DNA of 64,000 bases from an uncultured Acholeplasmatales bacterium (GTDB lineage: Bacteria; Bacillota_I; Bacilli_A; Acholeplasmatales; Anaeroplasmataceae), in NCBI GenBank assembly GCA_944323055.1, contig CALUQZ010000003.1, forward strand, positions 1-64,000, in the 5' to 3' direction. Shown here piece by piece: positions 47,584 to 56,352 of this stretch (positions are counted from its first letter, which is position 1; every line of letters starts with the position of its first letter). The translations under genes and the position numbers were made by a program. The notes beneath the pieces are model-generated. The model was not told the origin of the DNA. It searched no databases and was given only the letters and a program-made list of their open reading frames with translations.

Positions 47584-48735
47584 TTAATTATCTAATCTAA
47601 ATGGTAAGATAATTTCTGTAAGTGTATTATCAGAAACTGATTTTAAAACAAATTGTTTTGAACCATCAATAAACATAATTTCTATTTCATTACCAGGTAA
47701 CACTTTTAAAGCATCTAATAGATATTTAGAACTAAAACCAATTACTAAAGGACTAACCGCTTTAATATCAACAGGTAAAATAATTTCTTTACCAGCACCT
47801 TGAATATTAGCACTAGATAATTCAACTTCATAATTTTGATCTATTTTTAAAACAACTGCGTTAAAAGTTATTTCTTTATCTTTTGCTGTATCTACAGGTG
47901 ATAGAATAGCAATTCTATTTAAAGCTGTTTGTAATTCATCTTTATTAAATCTAACTATTACTTTTGTATCTTTTTCTTTTGGACAAACATTAGATGTATC
48001 TGGGAAATTACCATCTAATAATCTAGTTTGGAATAATATATCATTAAACTTAGCTAATAGTTTATTTTTATCAAAGTATAATTCAATAGGTAAACTTTCA
48101 TCATAGCTTTCTAAAATACTAGCAAATTCATTTAAAGATTTAGCTGGAATTGTTAATTCAAAAGGATCATATGTTTCAACATCTAAAGTTTTTAAACTTA
48201 AACGATAACTATTAGTAGCTGTAAATATTAAACGATTAGCATTATTTTTAAGATTTACCCCTAATAACATTGGATTTTTAGTATTGTTAGCACAAGCAAA
48301 AACAGTTTCTTCAATTGCTCTTTTTAATTCATGACAATTAATTGAAAAAGGATTTAAAAGATTTAAAAATTTAATAGAAGGGTAATCATTAGGATCCATT
48401 ACATTAATTCTATATTCTTTACGATCAGCTTTTATCATCAATATTTTATCTTCAATTAAAAAGAAACTAATTTTACGAGAATCAAAAGCTTTTATTAATT
48501 CAATAAAAGTTTTACCAGGAACTACTGTTTTTCCTGTTTCTTCAATAACTAAAGAACTATCTTTAACTAATATTTGAATAGATATATCAGAATTAGAAGA
48601 AGTTAAGAATAAATCATTATCTGTAACATCTATTTTTATACCTTCCATAATTTTCATAGGTGATTTAGTAGATAAACCATGACTAATTATAGTTAATTTA
48701 TCGAGTAACACTTCACGATCAATTGTAAAATTCAT
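47584..48735 (-). CDS. dnaN: DNA polymerase III sliding clamp (beta subunit)
   Basis: About 383 residues forming three clamp domains, starting MNFTIDREVLLDKLTIISHGLSTKSP and with the domain-2 pattern VFACANNTKNPMLLGVNL. The clamp holds polymerase III and repair proteins on DNA. The ATG at 48735 follows GGAGG by 5 bases; a start four codons upstream overlaps that site. It follows dnaA after an intergenic stretch of about 140 bp holding DnaA boxes and repeated TAA triplets. Confidence 0.97.
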   Translation of the reverse strand: MNFTIDREVLLDKLTIISHGLSTKSPMKIMEGIKIDVTDNDLFLTSSNSDISIQILVKDSSLVIEETGKTVVPGKTFIELIKAFDSRKISFFLIEDKILMIKADRKEYRINVMDPNDYPSIKFLNLLNPFSINCHELKRAIEETVFACANNTKNPMLLGVNLKNNANRLIFTATNSYRLSLKTLDVETYDPFELTIPAKSLNEFASILESYDESLPIELYFDKNKLLAKFNDILFQTRLLDGNFPDTSNVCPKEKDTKVIVRFNKDELQTALNRIAILSPVDTAKDKEITFNAVVLKIDQNYEVELSSANIQGAGKEIILPVDIKAVSPLVIGFSSKYLLDALKVLPGNEIEIMFIDGSKQFVLKSVSDNTLTEIILPFRLDN

Positions 48736-48772
48736 AAGAGCCTCCATATATATATTATTTAATTATTTTTAT

Positions 48773-48861
48773 TGTTATTATTATTAGGAATGTGGATAAG
48801 TGGAAAAGTTATTTTTTTCTTTTATCTAACACATAAATTATACCATATTTAATGTGGATAA
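48773..48861. other. Candidate origin-unwinding element with DnaA boxes and TAA-type trios
   Basis: Read on the minus strand, DnaA boxes TTTTCCACT and TTATCCACA (about 48791-48808) are followed by TTCC and then TAATAATAATAA (48773-48786). This order of DnaA box, short GC-bearing link and trinucleotide repeats is that of the DnaA-trio unwinding element described in B. subtilis. Another box (TGTGGATAA) lies at 48853-48861. The seeming link is visual; no unwinding test is available. Confidence 0.6.
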
Positions 48862-48875
48862 TAAAGTTGATAACT

Positions 48876-50219
48876 TTAGTTATTCACTTTTTTAAGAATA
48901 GTATCTAAAGCCATTTGTAATTCTTTATTAGTTTTTAATTCGATTTCAATCTTATTATAGCCATTCATAATAGTTGTATGATCACGATTTCCTAAGATAC
49001 CACCGATTCTTGAAAATGTATAATTACATTTTTGTTTTAAAATATACATAGCTATATGTCTTGGAATAACATAATTTTGACTTCTTTTAGAAGATAAAAT
49101 ATCTGATATGCTAATATTATAAAAATCAGCTATTACGCTCAATATATTTTCTGAATTAGCTTGTTGTTTAGTCTCATTACTAGTTTTATAAGCTAATAAA
49201 GCATCTAAAGCATCCTTAGCTCTATCAAGCGTAATATCATCATAATTACAAACCTCACTATGACCTATTACTCTATTTAAAGCACCTTCTAATTCTCTAA
49301 TATTATCAGTAAAATTTTGAGCTATAAAATATAAGACATCATCAGGTATTTTTTTCATAGTAAGTTCTAAAGCTTTACGTTTTAAAATAGTTACTCTTTG
49401 TTCTAAATCAGGTCGTTTAATATCAACTGTCATTCCTTGCGAAAAACGTGAAGTTAAACGTTCCATAATCCCTTTTAATTGATTTGCCGGACAATCACTA
49501 GTTATAACAATTTGTTTTTTACGATTTATTAAATCATTAAATAATTTAAAGAACTCTTGTTGACTTTTTTTACCAATTTCAAGCATTTGAATATCATCAA
49601 CTAATAAACAATCTAAATTATTATATTTTAAATCAAATTCAGCCATATTATTACCTTGTGTAGCTTTAGAATAATCTACAATAAAATCATTAGCTTGAAC
49701 ATATAAAACTTTTTTATTTAAGTCTTTATCTAAAATATAATTACCAATAGCCTGCATTAAATGAGTCTTACCAAGACCTACTCCACCAAAAATATAAAGT
49801 GGATTAGCAATAAAGCCAGGTTGTTCAGCAACATTTAAACAAATACGATAAGCAAAATTATTAGAATCACCTACTACGAAAGATTCAAAACTATGATTTT
49901 CGTTTAAATGATTTATATAAAGGCGATTGTTTGCAAAAGAAGAAGTAGTAGGAGTTTCCTTTATTTCATTTTCACAAACAAACTTAAACTTTAATTTTTC
50001 ATCAGTAAAGGTATTTAAAACTTCATTTATCTTTTCTATGTAAGTATGATTTATTTTTGTTTTAATATAGTTATTTGGCACTAAAACATAAATTATATTA
50101 TTTTGAAACTTAACGACACTATTTACTTTAGAAAAAGTATCATTAAAAGTTGTTTCAGAGTAGCAGTTAGCTAAGTGGTTTTTAGTTTTTTGCCACAGTT
50201 CTTGATATGTATTTTGCAT
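48876..50219 (-). CDS. dnaA: Chromosomal replication initiator DnaA
   Basis: About 447 residues: N-terminal domain (QELWQKTKNHLANCYSE), AAA+ domain with GGVGLGKTHLMQAIGN (Walker A), VDDIQML (Walker B) and SRFSQGMTVDIKRP, and the C-terminal box-binding helix-turn-helix including NRDHTTIMNGYNKI. It binds TTATCCACA boxes found on both sides of the gene. I chose the ATG at 50219 with AGAGGTGA six bases upstream, three codons inside a longer possibility. Promoter TTGATA (minus 50266-50271) and TAATAT (50244-50249), 16-bp spacer, lies close to the first DnaA box, so autoregulation is likely. Confidence 0.98.
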   Translation of the reverse strand: MQNTYQELWQKTKNHLANCYSETTFNDTFSKVNSVVKFQNNIIYVLVPNNYIKTKINHTYIEKINEVLNTFTDEKLKFKFVCENEIKETPTTSSFANNRLYINHLNENHSFESFVVGDSNNFAYRICLNVAEQPGFIANPLYIFGGVGLGKTHLMQAIGNYILDKDLNKKVLYVQANDFIVDYSKATQGNNMAEFDLKYNNLDCLLVDDIQMLEIGKKSQQEFFKLFNDLINRKKQIVITSDCPANQLKGIMERLTSRFSQGMTVDIKRPDLEQRVTILKRKALELTMKKIPDDVLYFIAQNFTDNIRELEGALNRVIGHSEVCNYDDITLDRAKDALDALLAYKTSNETKQQANSENILSVIADFYNISISDILSSKRSQNYVIPRHIAMYILKQKCNYTFSRIGGILGNRDHTTIMNGYNKIEIELKTNKELQMALDTILKKVNN

Positions 50220-50243
50220 TATAATCACCTCTAGGTGACATTA

Positions 50244-50271
50244 ATATTAACACAAAAAAAGATAATATCAA
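50244..50271 (-). promoter_or_regulatory. dnaA promoter
   Basis: TTGATA (50266-50271) and TAATAT (50244-50249) on the minus strand with a 16-bp spacer, 8 bp from the first DnaA box at 50279-50287, which suggests repression by DnaA. Confidence 0.55.
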
Positions 50272-50278
50272 CAATTAG

Positions 50279-50452
50279 TTATCCACAATAAAATGTGGAT
50301 AACTCTTTTAAAAAACTGGAAAAATTGACAAAAATGTGGATAACTTCTTAAAAAAATGCTTATTTTATAAGAAAAAAAGGGAGTTATCCACAAATCCACA
50401 TTAAAAACCCGTGTGGAAAACTTATCCACATTAACCCTAATAAATATCCACT
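50279..50452. other. oriC DnaA-box cluster upstream of dnaA
   Basis: Perfect TTATCCACA boxes lie at 50279-50287, 50384-50392 and 50422-50430 (plus) and at 50294-50302 and 50335-50343 (minus), with weaker ones at 50392-50400, 50412-50420 and 50444-50452. With the boxes on the other side of dnaA this is a bipartite Bacillus-type origin. Gene orientation switches from leftward to rightward here. The following 50453-50777 is extremely AT-rich, holds no gene that I can support, and may help melting. Confidence 0.9.
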
Positions 50453-50777
50453 TTTATTTTTAATTTATCCCCATTCTTCTATAAATTAAAGAAACTTAAA
50501 CCTTATTAGTTAAAAAAAGATAAAATTTGTCAATTTATAATAGAAAAATATAATAAATAAATCTATTTACACTTAATTTTATTTATTTTTCATAAATTAT
50601 AATATCAATATATATTGTAATTAAGCTATTATTAATTAATTTAATTTTAAATATAACAAAACAAGTATATTTAAAATATAATGTTAGATAATTATAGATA
50701 TAAAATAATATCTCTTATATTAATTAAATACATTTACTTTTAAAAATAATAGGTATAATAAATTTTTATTTTTTAAC

Positions 50778-50806
50778 TTGACACTAATTTACTAATTTGT
50801 TAGAAT
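50778..50806 (+). promoter_or_regulatory. rpmH promoter
   Basis: Consensus TTGACA (50778-50783) and TAGAAT (50801-50806) with a 17-bp spacer, about 40 bases before rpmH. Confidence 0.8.
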
Positions 50807-50845
50807 TAACAAGCATGGTTTCAAAAAGAAAGAGAGGTTATATTA

Positions 50846-50980
50846 ATGAAAAGAACATATCAACCTAATAAACGTAAAAGACAAGTTACTCATGGATTCC
50901 GTGTTCGTATGGCTACTAAAAATGGTCGTAAAGTTTTAGCACGTCGTCGTCAAAAAGGTAGAAAAAGATTAGCTGTTTAA
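50846..50980 (+). CDS. rpmH: Ribosomal protein bL34
   Basis: The 44-residue basic protein starts [13 protein letters not shown] and continues [19 protein letters not shown], matching bL34 at full length. It follows AGAGAGG. It is the first rightward gene after the origin and is followed by a hairpin and rnpA, the usual order. Confidence 0.98.
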   Translation: MKRTYQPNKRKRQVTHGFRVRMATKNGRKVLARRRQKGRKRLAV

Positions 50981-51001
50981 ACTTAATAAATAAAATATAC
51001 C

Positions 51002-51044
51002 AGGACAACTAGAAAATTATTTTATTTTTTTGTTGTCCTTTTTT
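51002..51044 (+). terminator. Partial terminator or attenuator between rpmH and rnpA
   Basis: AGGACAAC (51002-51009) pairs with GTTGTCCT (51032-51039) around an AT-rich loop and is followed by a T run. It would lower rnpA-yidC expression relative to the abundant bL34. Confidence 0.65.
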
Positions 51045-51060
51045 ATTTATAAGGAGTTCT

Positions 51061-51408
51061 ATGAAAAAAGAATTTCGCATAAAGAAAAATAAAGAAATAG
51101 AAAAAGTATTAAATAATAAGACTAGTATATCTAATGATTATTTTAGATTATTTATTTTTAAAAATCCTGAAACCAGCCATTTTCGTTATGCGATTAGTGT
51201 AGGAAAAAAGATAGGTAATGCTGTTATAAGAAATAAAGAAAAAAGAAGAATAAGAACCTTATTTCTAACTTACAGTAAAAAAAATAATAAAAATTTTGAT
51301 TTCTTTTTAATAGCTAAACCTAAAATTAAAGAATTAAAATATGCTGATTTAGAAAAGCTATTCTTTAATTATATAGATAAATTAATAGTACGAGGAGAAA
51401 AACAGTGA
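51061..51408 (+). CDS. rnpA: Ribonuclease P protein component
   Basis: The 115-residue protein has the family core FRYAISVGKKIGNAVIRNKEKRRIRTLF, including the conserved basic RNR-like motif. It assists the RNase P RNA in cutting tRNA leaders. It follows AAGGAG and overlaps yidC by 4 bp; the stop is TGA, which shows that TGA is not read as Trp. Confidence 0.95.
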   Translation: MKKEFRIKKNKEIEKVLNNKTSISNDYFRLFIFKNPETSHFRYAISVGKKIGNAVIRNKEKRRIRTLFLTYSKKNNKNFDFFLIAKPKIKELKYADLEKLFFNYIDKLIVRGEKQ

Positions 51409-52511
51409 AATTATTTCTATATAAAAACAGATTAAAATTAGCTACTATTTTAATTATTGGATTATTAATGGTAGGTCTTACTAGCTGTCGTACTAGTGCT
51501 GATTATTGGTATTCAAACGTTTATACAACATGGGGCGCTGAATTCCATTTCCAAGGTTTTTGGGATGGTTTTTGGGGTTGGCCTGTTTCAATTTTATCTT
51601 ATCCATTTGCGTGGTTATGTTCAAATATAGGTAAAGGTTTAGGCAATTCTTATATTTGGGGTATTATCTTTACTACTATTATTATTAGAACTGTTGCTTG
51701 GCCTATTTATTCAAAGCAAAATGGTGTTTCTGTTAAAATGCAAATTATGCAACCAGAATTAGATAAATTACAAAAGAAGTACGCTTTTAGAAAAGATGAA
51801 GCAAGTCAACAAAAAATGCGTCAAGAAATGATGGCAATTTATAAAAAATATAAATTTAATCCTTTAGGTTGTATATTTACAATGTTTATTCAATTCCCTA
51901 TTTTCGTTGCTATGTATGAAGTAGTAAGAAGAATAAACTTAACACAAGTTGTCGATGCCGGAAATGGTGTACTAGTTGAAAGTTTTGGTAAGTTTGCTCT
52001 TGCTGATACTAAATTATTTGGTTTCTTTGAATTAAATGGTACTTCAGCAATGGAAGGAGCAGTACAAGATAGAATCTTATGTGTTGTTATAGCTTTATTA
52101 TATGCTGGTATTACTTTCTTAAGCCAAAAATTAGCTCAAAGAAAACCATCTTATGTAAAGAAAACATCATATAATACTAAACAAAATGATCAAGCAAGAC
52201 AAATGAAAATTATGAATATTGTTATGATTGTAATGTTCTTCTTTATTGCCTTATCATCAACTGCTTTAGGTATTTATTGGCTTATTGGTGCTATTTATCA
52301 AATTTTCCAATCATATATTGGTAGAAAGATGAACGAAAGAACATATTATAAGCATCAAAGATTACAAGCAGCTGGTGTTAATGTCATTGAACATAAAACA
52401 AGTTTAACAGATAAAGTTAAATCAGTATTTAATAGAAAAAATAACAAAAAAGCTACTAAAGAAGAAAAGGAGAGTGCTGGAAATGAAAAAACAGATTCAA
52501 GTGATAGGTAA
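51405..52511 (+). CDS. yidC: Membrane protein insertase YidC/SpoIIIJ (lipoprotein type)
   Basis: The 368-residue insertase begins at a GTG that overlaps the rnpA stop, after CGAGGAG. A lipobox TSC (near residue 29) and five transmembrane segments follow the Gram-positive pattern. The insertase core shows IIRTVAWPIYSKQN with the essential Arg in the hydrophilic groove, and FNPLGCIFTMFIQFPIFVAMYEVVRR. The C-terminal tail is long and basic (Lys-rich), typical of ribosome binding. It integrates membrane proteins with or without Sec. Confidence 0.96.
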   Translation: MKLFLYKNRLKLATILIIGLLMVGLTSCRTSADYWYSNVYTTWGAEFHFQGFWDGFWGWPVSILSYPFAWLCSNIGKGLGNSYIWGIIFTTIIIRTVAWPIYSKQNGVSVKMQIMQPELDKLQKKYAFRKDEASQQKMRQEMMAIYKKYKFNPLGCIFTMFIQFPIFVAMYEVVRRINLTQVVDAGNGVLVESFGKFALADTKLFGFFELNGTSAMEGAVQDRILCVVIALLYAGITFLSQKLAQRKPSYVKKTSYNTKQNDQARQMKIMNIVMIVMFFFIALSSTALGIYWLIGAIYQIFQSYIGRKMNERTYYKHQRLQAAGVNVIEHKTSLTDKVKSVFNRKNNKKATKEEKESAGNEKTDSSDR

Positions 52512-53091
52512 AACTGAAGCTGAAGTTATGCAAAAAGCAGAAGCTATTTTGCGAGTTCCAGCTAGTAAAATATTCATTAATGTTTTAGGCGAAATTTCTG
52601 AAGGTCTAAATTGTGAAGCTTTAGTTGATGTTAATTTAGCTTTAGAAGGCAGAAGATATATTGAAAACATTTTAAAAGCTATGGGAATTAAATATCAAAT
52701 AGAAACTAGAACAGTTGGTGGAGAAAAAGAAATTCATTACTTAATTGAAAGTTCAGAAAACTCTTTACTAATTGGTCATGATGGAAAATGTTTAGACGCT
52801 TTCCAAACATTAGTAAGAAATTTAATTTCTAATTATACAACAGAAAGAACAATTGTTACTTTAGATATTGGTTCATATAAAAGCAATAAAGATAGAAGAT
52901 TAGAAATATTAGCTACTAAAACAGCTAAAGAAGTAGCGAGAACTAAAATTCCTGCTAAGTTAAGTCCTATGAATTCTTATGAACGTCATATAATTCATGA
53001 AAAATTAGCTTCATGGCGTGATGTTTATACAGAATCTGAAGGTGAAGGCGAAGCAAGAGCGGTTGTTATTAAACCTAAAATGCAAGAATAA
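52483..53091 (+). CDS. jag: KH-R3H RNA-binding protein Jag/KhpB
   Basis: About 202 residues with a KH domain of the GHDGKCLDAFQTLVRN kind and a C-terminal R3H motif (MNSYERHIIHEKLAS). In Firmicutes the protein regulates cell elongation with KhpA through RNA binding. I take the ATG at 52483, with AAAGGAG upstream; a GTG at 52474 sits against the site. It overlaps yidC by 29 bp. The N-terminal Jag_N part is short. Confidence 0.93.
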   Translation: MKKQIQVIGKTEAEVMQKAEAILRVPASKIFINVLGEISEGLNCEALVDVNLALEGRRYIENILKAMGIKYQIETRTVGGEKEIHYLIESSENSLLIGHDGKCLDAFQTLVRNLISNYTTERTIVTLDIGSYKSNKDRRLEILATKTAKEVARTKIPAKLSPMNSYERHIIHEKLASWRDVYTESEGEGEARAVVIKPKMQE

Positions 53092-53099
53092 CAAAAAGG

Positions 53100-53128
53100 T
53101 CCTTATCGATAACGATAAGGATTTTTTT
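53100..53128 (+). terminator. Terminator after jag
   Basis: TCCTTATCG (53100-53108) pairs with CGATAAGGA (53113-53121), followed by T7. It ends the rpmH-rnpA-yidC-jag run. Confidence 0.85.
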
Positions 53129-53332
53129 ATAAAACTTCATAATAACCGGTTTTATTAGGACCAATTCTTTTAATTTTATTATTTTTTGTTAATAAACTAA
53201 GGTGTCTAGAAATAGTTGCTTCTGACTTATTGTTTTTTTAGCTAGTTCAGAAATAGTTATATACTTATTAATTATTATTAATTTTAATATTTCCGTATCT
53301 AATGAATTTATTCCCTCATTTATTCCCTCATT
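53127..53332 (-). pseudogene. Remnant of an AlbA_2/RecG-like ATP-binding protein (C-terminal wing)
   Basis: On the minus strand the frame gives NEGINEGINSLDTEILKLI, then ISELAKK, a one-base shift at an A7 tract, and SEATISRHLSLLTKNN followed by IKRIGPNKTGYYEVL and a stop. This is the winged-helix tail of proteins with the AlbA_2 (AAA_4, Schlafen-like) domain. A stop sits just before the first Asn and the main domain is gone, so it is a decayed leftover. Adding one A would restore this part's frame. Confidence 0.75.
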
Positions 53333-53423
53333 TTACAAATATTAATATAAAATAAATATTAGTATTATTAAAGTGAAAGTATTAAAACCCTATTAAATCT
53401 TATTAATATAGACAAAAACAACG

Positions 53424-53713
53424 ATGTTGACAATATATAACACTTCTTGTCATAATGCATTAATAAGTATAGTTAAGGCTGAACATAGTTATTTTTTCTA
53501 TTTAATTTCGTTTGGAATTTTTTTAGGTTTAGTCATTTTAGGAATTATAATAAAATATAGAAAAATATAGTTAATAATATTAAGAATTATAAAGAATATT
53601 TATTACCTAATATAATTAAAATAATTACCTATACTTTATTATTAACAAATATATTATACTTTTTCATTGAATGTTTATTAGGTTCAATTTTATATTTCTT
53701 AGTTAAAAAATAA
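53424..53713 (+). pseudogene. Broken small two-helix membrane protein gene
   Basis: An ORF from ATG at 53424 gives a helix FYLISFGIFLGLVILGIIIKY and stops at 53570. The frame shifted by one base continues with KNYKEYLLPNIIK and a second helix ending LGSILYFLVKK at 53713. Adding one A in the A5 tract near 53562 would join them into about 95 residues. No ribosome site is seen. It may be a decayed gene or a sequencing gap in a real one. Confidence 0.4.
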
Positions 53714-53752
53714 TAAAAGAGAGAATTAATATATTTAGTTAATAAATAAAAA

Positions 53753-53776
53753 TCCGCACTTAAAGGTGTGGCTTTT
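53753..53776 (+). terminator. Weak hairpin, possible terminator
   Basis: CCGCAC and GTGTGG around TTAAAG, followed by a short T run, downstream of the broken membrane gene. Confidence 0.3.
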
Positions 53777-53868
53777 CGCATAGTATTAGGCATAAAAAAT
53801 AATTTATAATTTTATTAAACTCTTAATTTTTACTACTAATTATTTTAATAATTTGGTATAATAGGCCT

Positions 53869-54618
53869 ATGAGAAAAATAGTAAGTTTAATATTAGTAGC
53901 TTTGTTATCTTTTGTTATATGGGCCACAATAGGTTCATTAGCTGAAAATATTAAAATTAGTGCTGATGTAAGAGATTTTGTTAATAAGGCTACTTTTATT
54001 GAGGAAAAAAGTACAACAAGAATTAAATATTATGAAATTAAATCAGATAAGCCATTAGATTTACCAAGTTATCAAACAAGAGGAAGTATGACATATCCAG
54101 GAAGTCCAGGTGATATTATTTGTGCTAAAACAGCAGCAGTAGAAATTCCTATTTTATATGAAGGTATTACTTTTTATGTAGGAGGACATGCAGCTTTATG
54201 TGGATTTCCTTATGAATCTGATGAAATAACTTTTAATACAGGTTCAACACTTGAAATAACTGGTTTTGGTTCAGATATTACGGCTAATATAAAAAATAGT
54301 TATACTTTTTTTAATGGTTATTATGATGAATTTATGGTATATAGAGTAGATACATCTCTAGAAAATAGATTTCAAGCCTTTATTAATTCTTTATCATATT
54401 ACGGACAATCTTATAACTATTCTTTTATCTTTAATCAAAAGACTAAAAAATATTGTTCAAATTTAGTAGATATGGCATATAGAGATGTAGATGTCATTTT
54501 AAATCCAGATGGTCTAGCTACAACAGTTTTAGATATTATGGCTAGTCCACGCGTTTATTTAGTTTATTATTCTAGATTAGATGATGATGGAATTAGATAT
54601 AATTATGCTTTAGTTTAG
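53869..54618 (+). CDS. Permuted papain-fold (NlpC/P60, YiiX-like) predicted hydrolase, membrane-anchored
   Basis: The 249-residue protein has an N-terminal hydrophobic segment (residues 5-24), then the permuted NlpC/P60 order of motifs: SPGDIICAKT, a His in GGHAALCGF, and the catalytic Cys in YCSNLVDMAY. In this fold the His strand precedes the Cys helix, unlike normal NlpC/P60 enzymes. Related proteins act as amidases or on lipids and cell-wall peptides; substrate unknown. It is on the outer face if the first segment is an anchor. It ends 11 bp before dnaX and shares its transcript direction. Confidence 0.6.
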   Translation: MRKIVSLILVALLSFVIWATIGSLAENIKISADVRDFVNKATFIEEKSTTRIKYYEIKSDKPLDLPSYQTRGSMTYPGSPGDIICAKTAAVEIPILYEGITFYVGGHAALCGFPYESDEITFNTGSTLEITGFGSDITANIKNSYTFFNGYYDEFMVYRVDTSLENRFQAFINSLSYYGQSYNYSFIFNQKTKKYCSNLVDMAYRDVDVILNPDGLATTVLDIMASPRVYLVYYSRLDDDGIRYNYALV

Positions 54619-54629
54619 GAGGTGAAATA

Positions 54630-56345
54630 ATGTCTTATGTAGCATTATATAGAGCTTATAGACCTCAACTTTTTGATGAAGTTGTAGATCAAAAGGCCAT
54701 AGTTAAGACTTTAGAAAATGCTATTACTAATGATAAAGTAGCACATGCTTATTTGTTTTGTGGACCTCGTGGTACAGGTAAAACAACTTTAGCTAAAATA
54801 TTTGCGAAAGCCTTAAATTGTTATAATGGCCCAACTATTAAGCCTTGCTTAGAATGTGAATCTTGTAAAGCTATTTTACAAGGTACAAATCCTGATGTTA
54901 TAGAAATTGATGCGGCTTCAAATAACGGGGCCGATGATATTAGAGCTTTAAGAGATAGTGTTAGATTTTTACCTTCTATGTCTAAATATAAAGTTTATAT
55001 TATAGATGAGGTTCATATGTTATCTAATGCCGCTTTTAATGCCTTATTAAAGACATTAGAAGAACCACCTAAATATGTTGTTTTTATCTTATGTACAACA
55101 GAACCTTATAAAATACCAGAAACTATCTTATCTCGCTGTCAAAGATTTGATTTTAAAGCTATTTCAGATGAAGGTATTATAAATAGATTAGAATTGATTT
55201 CTAAAGAAGAAAACATTAGTATAAGTAAAGAAGCTATTGAAGAAATAACAAATTTAGCTGAAGGTGGTATGCGTGATGCTTTATCACTATTAGATCAAGT
55301 TATTTCTTTTGTAGATAATAAAGAAATAACTTTAAATGATGTATATGAAGTATCTGGTAATGTCTCAAATTTAGATTTATTGAATTTGCTTAATTTAATT
55401 ATTAATAATGAATCAGAAAAAGCTATTAATATGATTAGTAATTTATATAATAAAGGTAAAGAAATACCTAAAATAGCTGATGATTTAATGCTTTTTTTAA
55501 GAGATATTTTATTATATAAAAGTAATATTTTTGATTCATCTAAACAAATATATAAAACTACAGAATTTAGTAATACAGTTGAGAAAATAGGTAAAACTTT
55601 AATTTTTTCTTGGCTTGATGAATTGAATAATGCTATAAATCAAATGAAGTTTTCAAATCAAAAAAGATCATATTTAGATTTATGTATTATAAAAATGGCT
55701 GATTCGGTAATGCAAAAAGAAAATTCTATTTTAGATCAAATAAAATATTTAGAATCACAAATATCTAATATGCAAGCTGAATTAAATAAAAGACCTGTAA
55801 AAGAAGAAATAAAAGTAGTACCCACTAATATAGCTAAATTAAATAAAATAGATAATAAAGAAAATGATGAAGTAATTAAGATAGAAGAAATAAATGAAAT
55901 TTTAAATAATGCTTCTAAAGAAACAAAAGAAAAATTTAATAAAGAATGGCCTTTATTAAAGATTAAATATCAAGATATTTTAGCTATTTCTATTTTACAA
56001 TATGGTAAAGTAGTAGCTGTCTCAGATAAGGCTATTATATTTGTATTACAAGATGAAGGTTTTTGTAATAGAGTAATGAAATATGAAAATTACATTCAAA
56101 TGTATGAAATAATTCATAAACAAATTGATTCAATTGAAAAGATAATTACTCTACCACAAAAAATTTGGAAACAAATTGTTACAGATTATAAAAATAAATA
56201 TGAATCAGGTATTGAAAAACCAATTTTAAATAATATAATGATAAACGTTAAAAGACCGGTAAAAAAAGAAGAAATAAAAGTAGATGATCCGGTTTTAACT
56301 AAATTAAATGATTTATTTGGCGATAAATTAGAAATAAAGGAGTAA
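54630..56345 (+). CDS. dnaX: DNA polymerase III tau/gamma subunit
   Basis: The 571-residue clamp-loader ATPase has GPRGTGKTTLAKIFAKALNC (Walker A), the zinc finger CLECESCKAIL, IIDEVHML (Walker B), and SRC (sensor region) in TILSRCQRF. The C-terminal third is less conserved and binds the polymerase and helicase in tau. Ribosome site AGGAGGTGA lies before the ATG. No required gamma frameshift is evident; an A7 tract lies only about 27 residues before the end. Leads into ybaB-recR, the usual order. Confidence 0.96.
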   Translation: MSYVALYRAYRPQLFDEVVDQKAIVKTLENAITNDKVAHAYLFCGPRGTGKTTLAKIFAKALNCYNGPTIKPCLECESCKAILQGTNPDVIEIDAASNNGADDIRALRDSVRFLPSMSKYKVYIIDEVHMLSNAAFNALLKTLEEPPKYVVFILCTTEPYKIPETILSRCQRFDFKAISDEGIINRLELISKEENISISKEAIEEITNLAEGGMRDALSLLDQVISFVDNKEITLNDVYEVSGNVSNLDLLNLLNLIINNESEKAINMISNLYNKGKEIPKIADDLMLFLRDILLYKSNIFDSSKQIYKTTEFSNTVEKIGKTLIFSWLDELNNAINQMKFSNQKRSYLDLCIIKMADSVMQKENSILDQIKYLESQISNMQAELNKRPVKEEIKVVPTNIAKLNKIDNKENDEVIKIEEINEILNNASKETKEKFNKEWPLLKIKYQDILAISILQYGKVVAVSDKAIIFVLQDEGFCNRVMKYENYIQMYEIIHKQIDSIEKIITLPQKIWKQIVTDYKNKYESGIEKPILNNIMINVKRPVKKEEIKVDDPVLTKLNDLFGDKLEIKE

Positions 56346-56352
56346 AAAAATA

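Noticed and set aside
50453-50777. Small genes in the AT-rich stretch beyond the DnaA boxes
   Set aside because: Only short frames without ribosome sites; base composition fits an origin region.
56259-56270. A7 tract in dnaX as a tau/gamma frameshift site
   Set aside because: It is only about 27 residues before the normal end, so shifting would not make a gamma-sized product. No stem or internal ribosome site seen.
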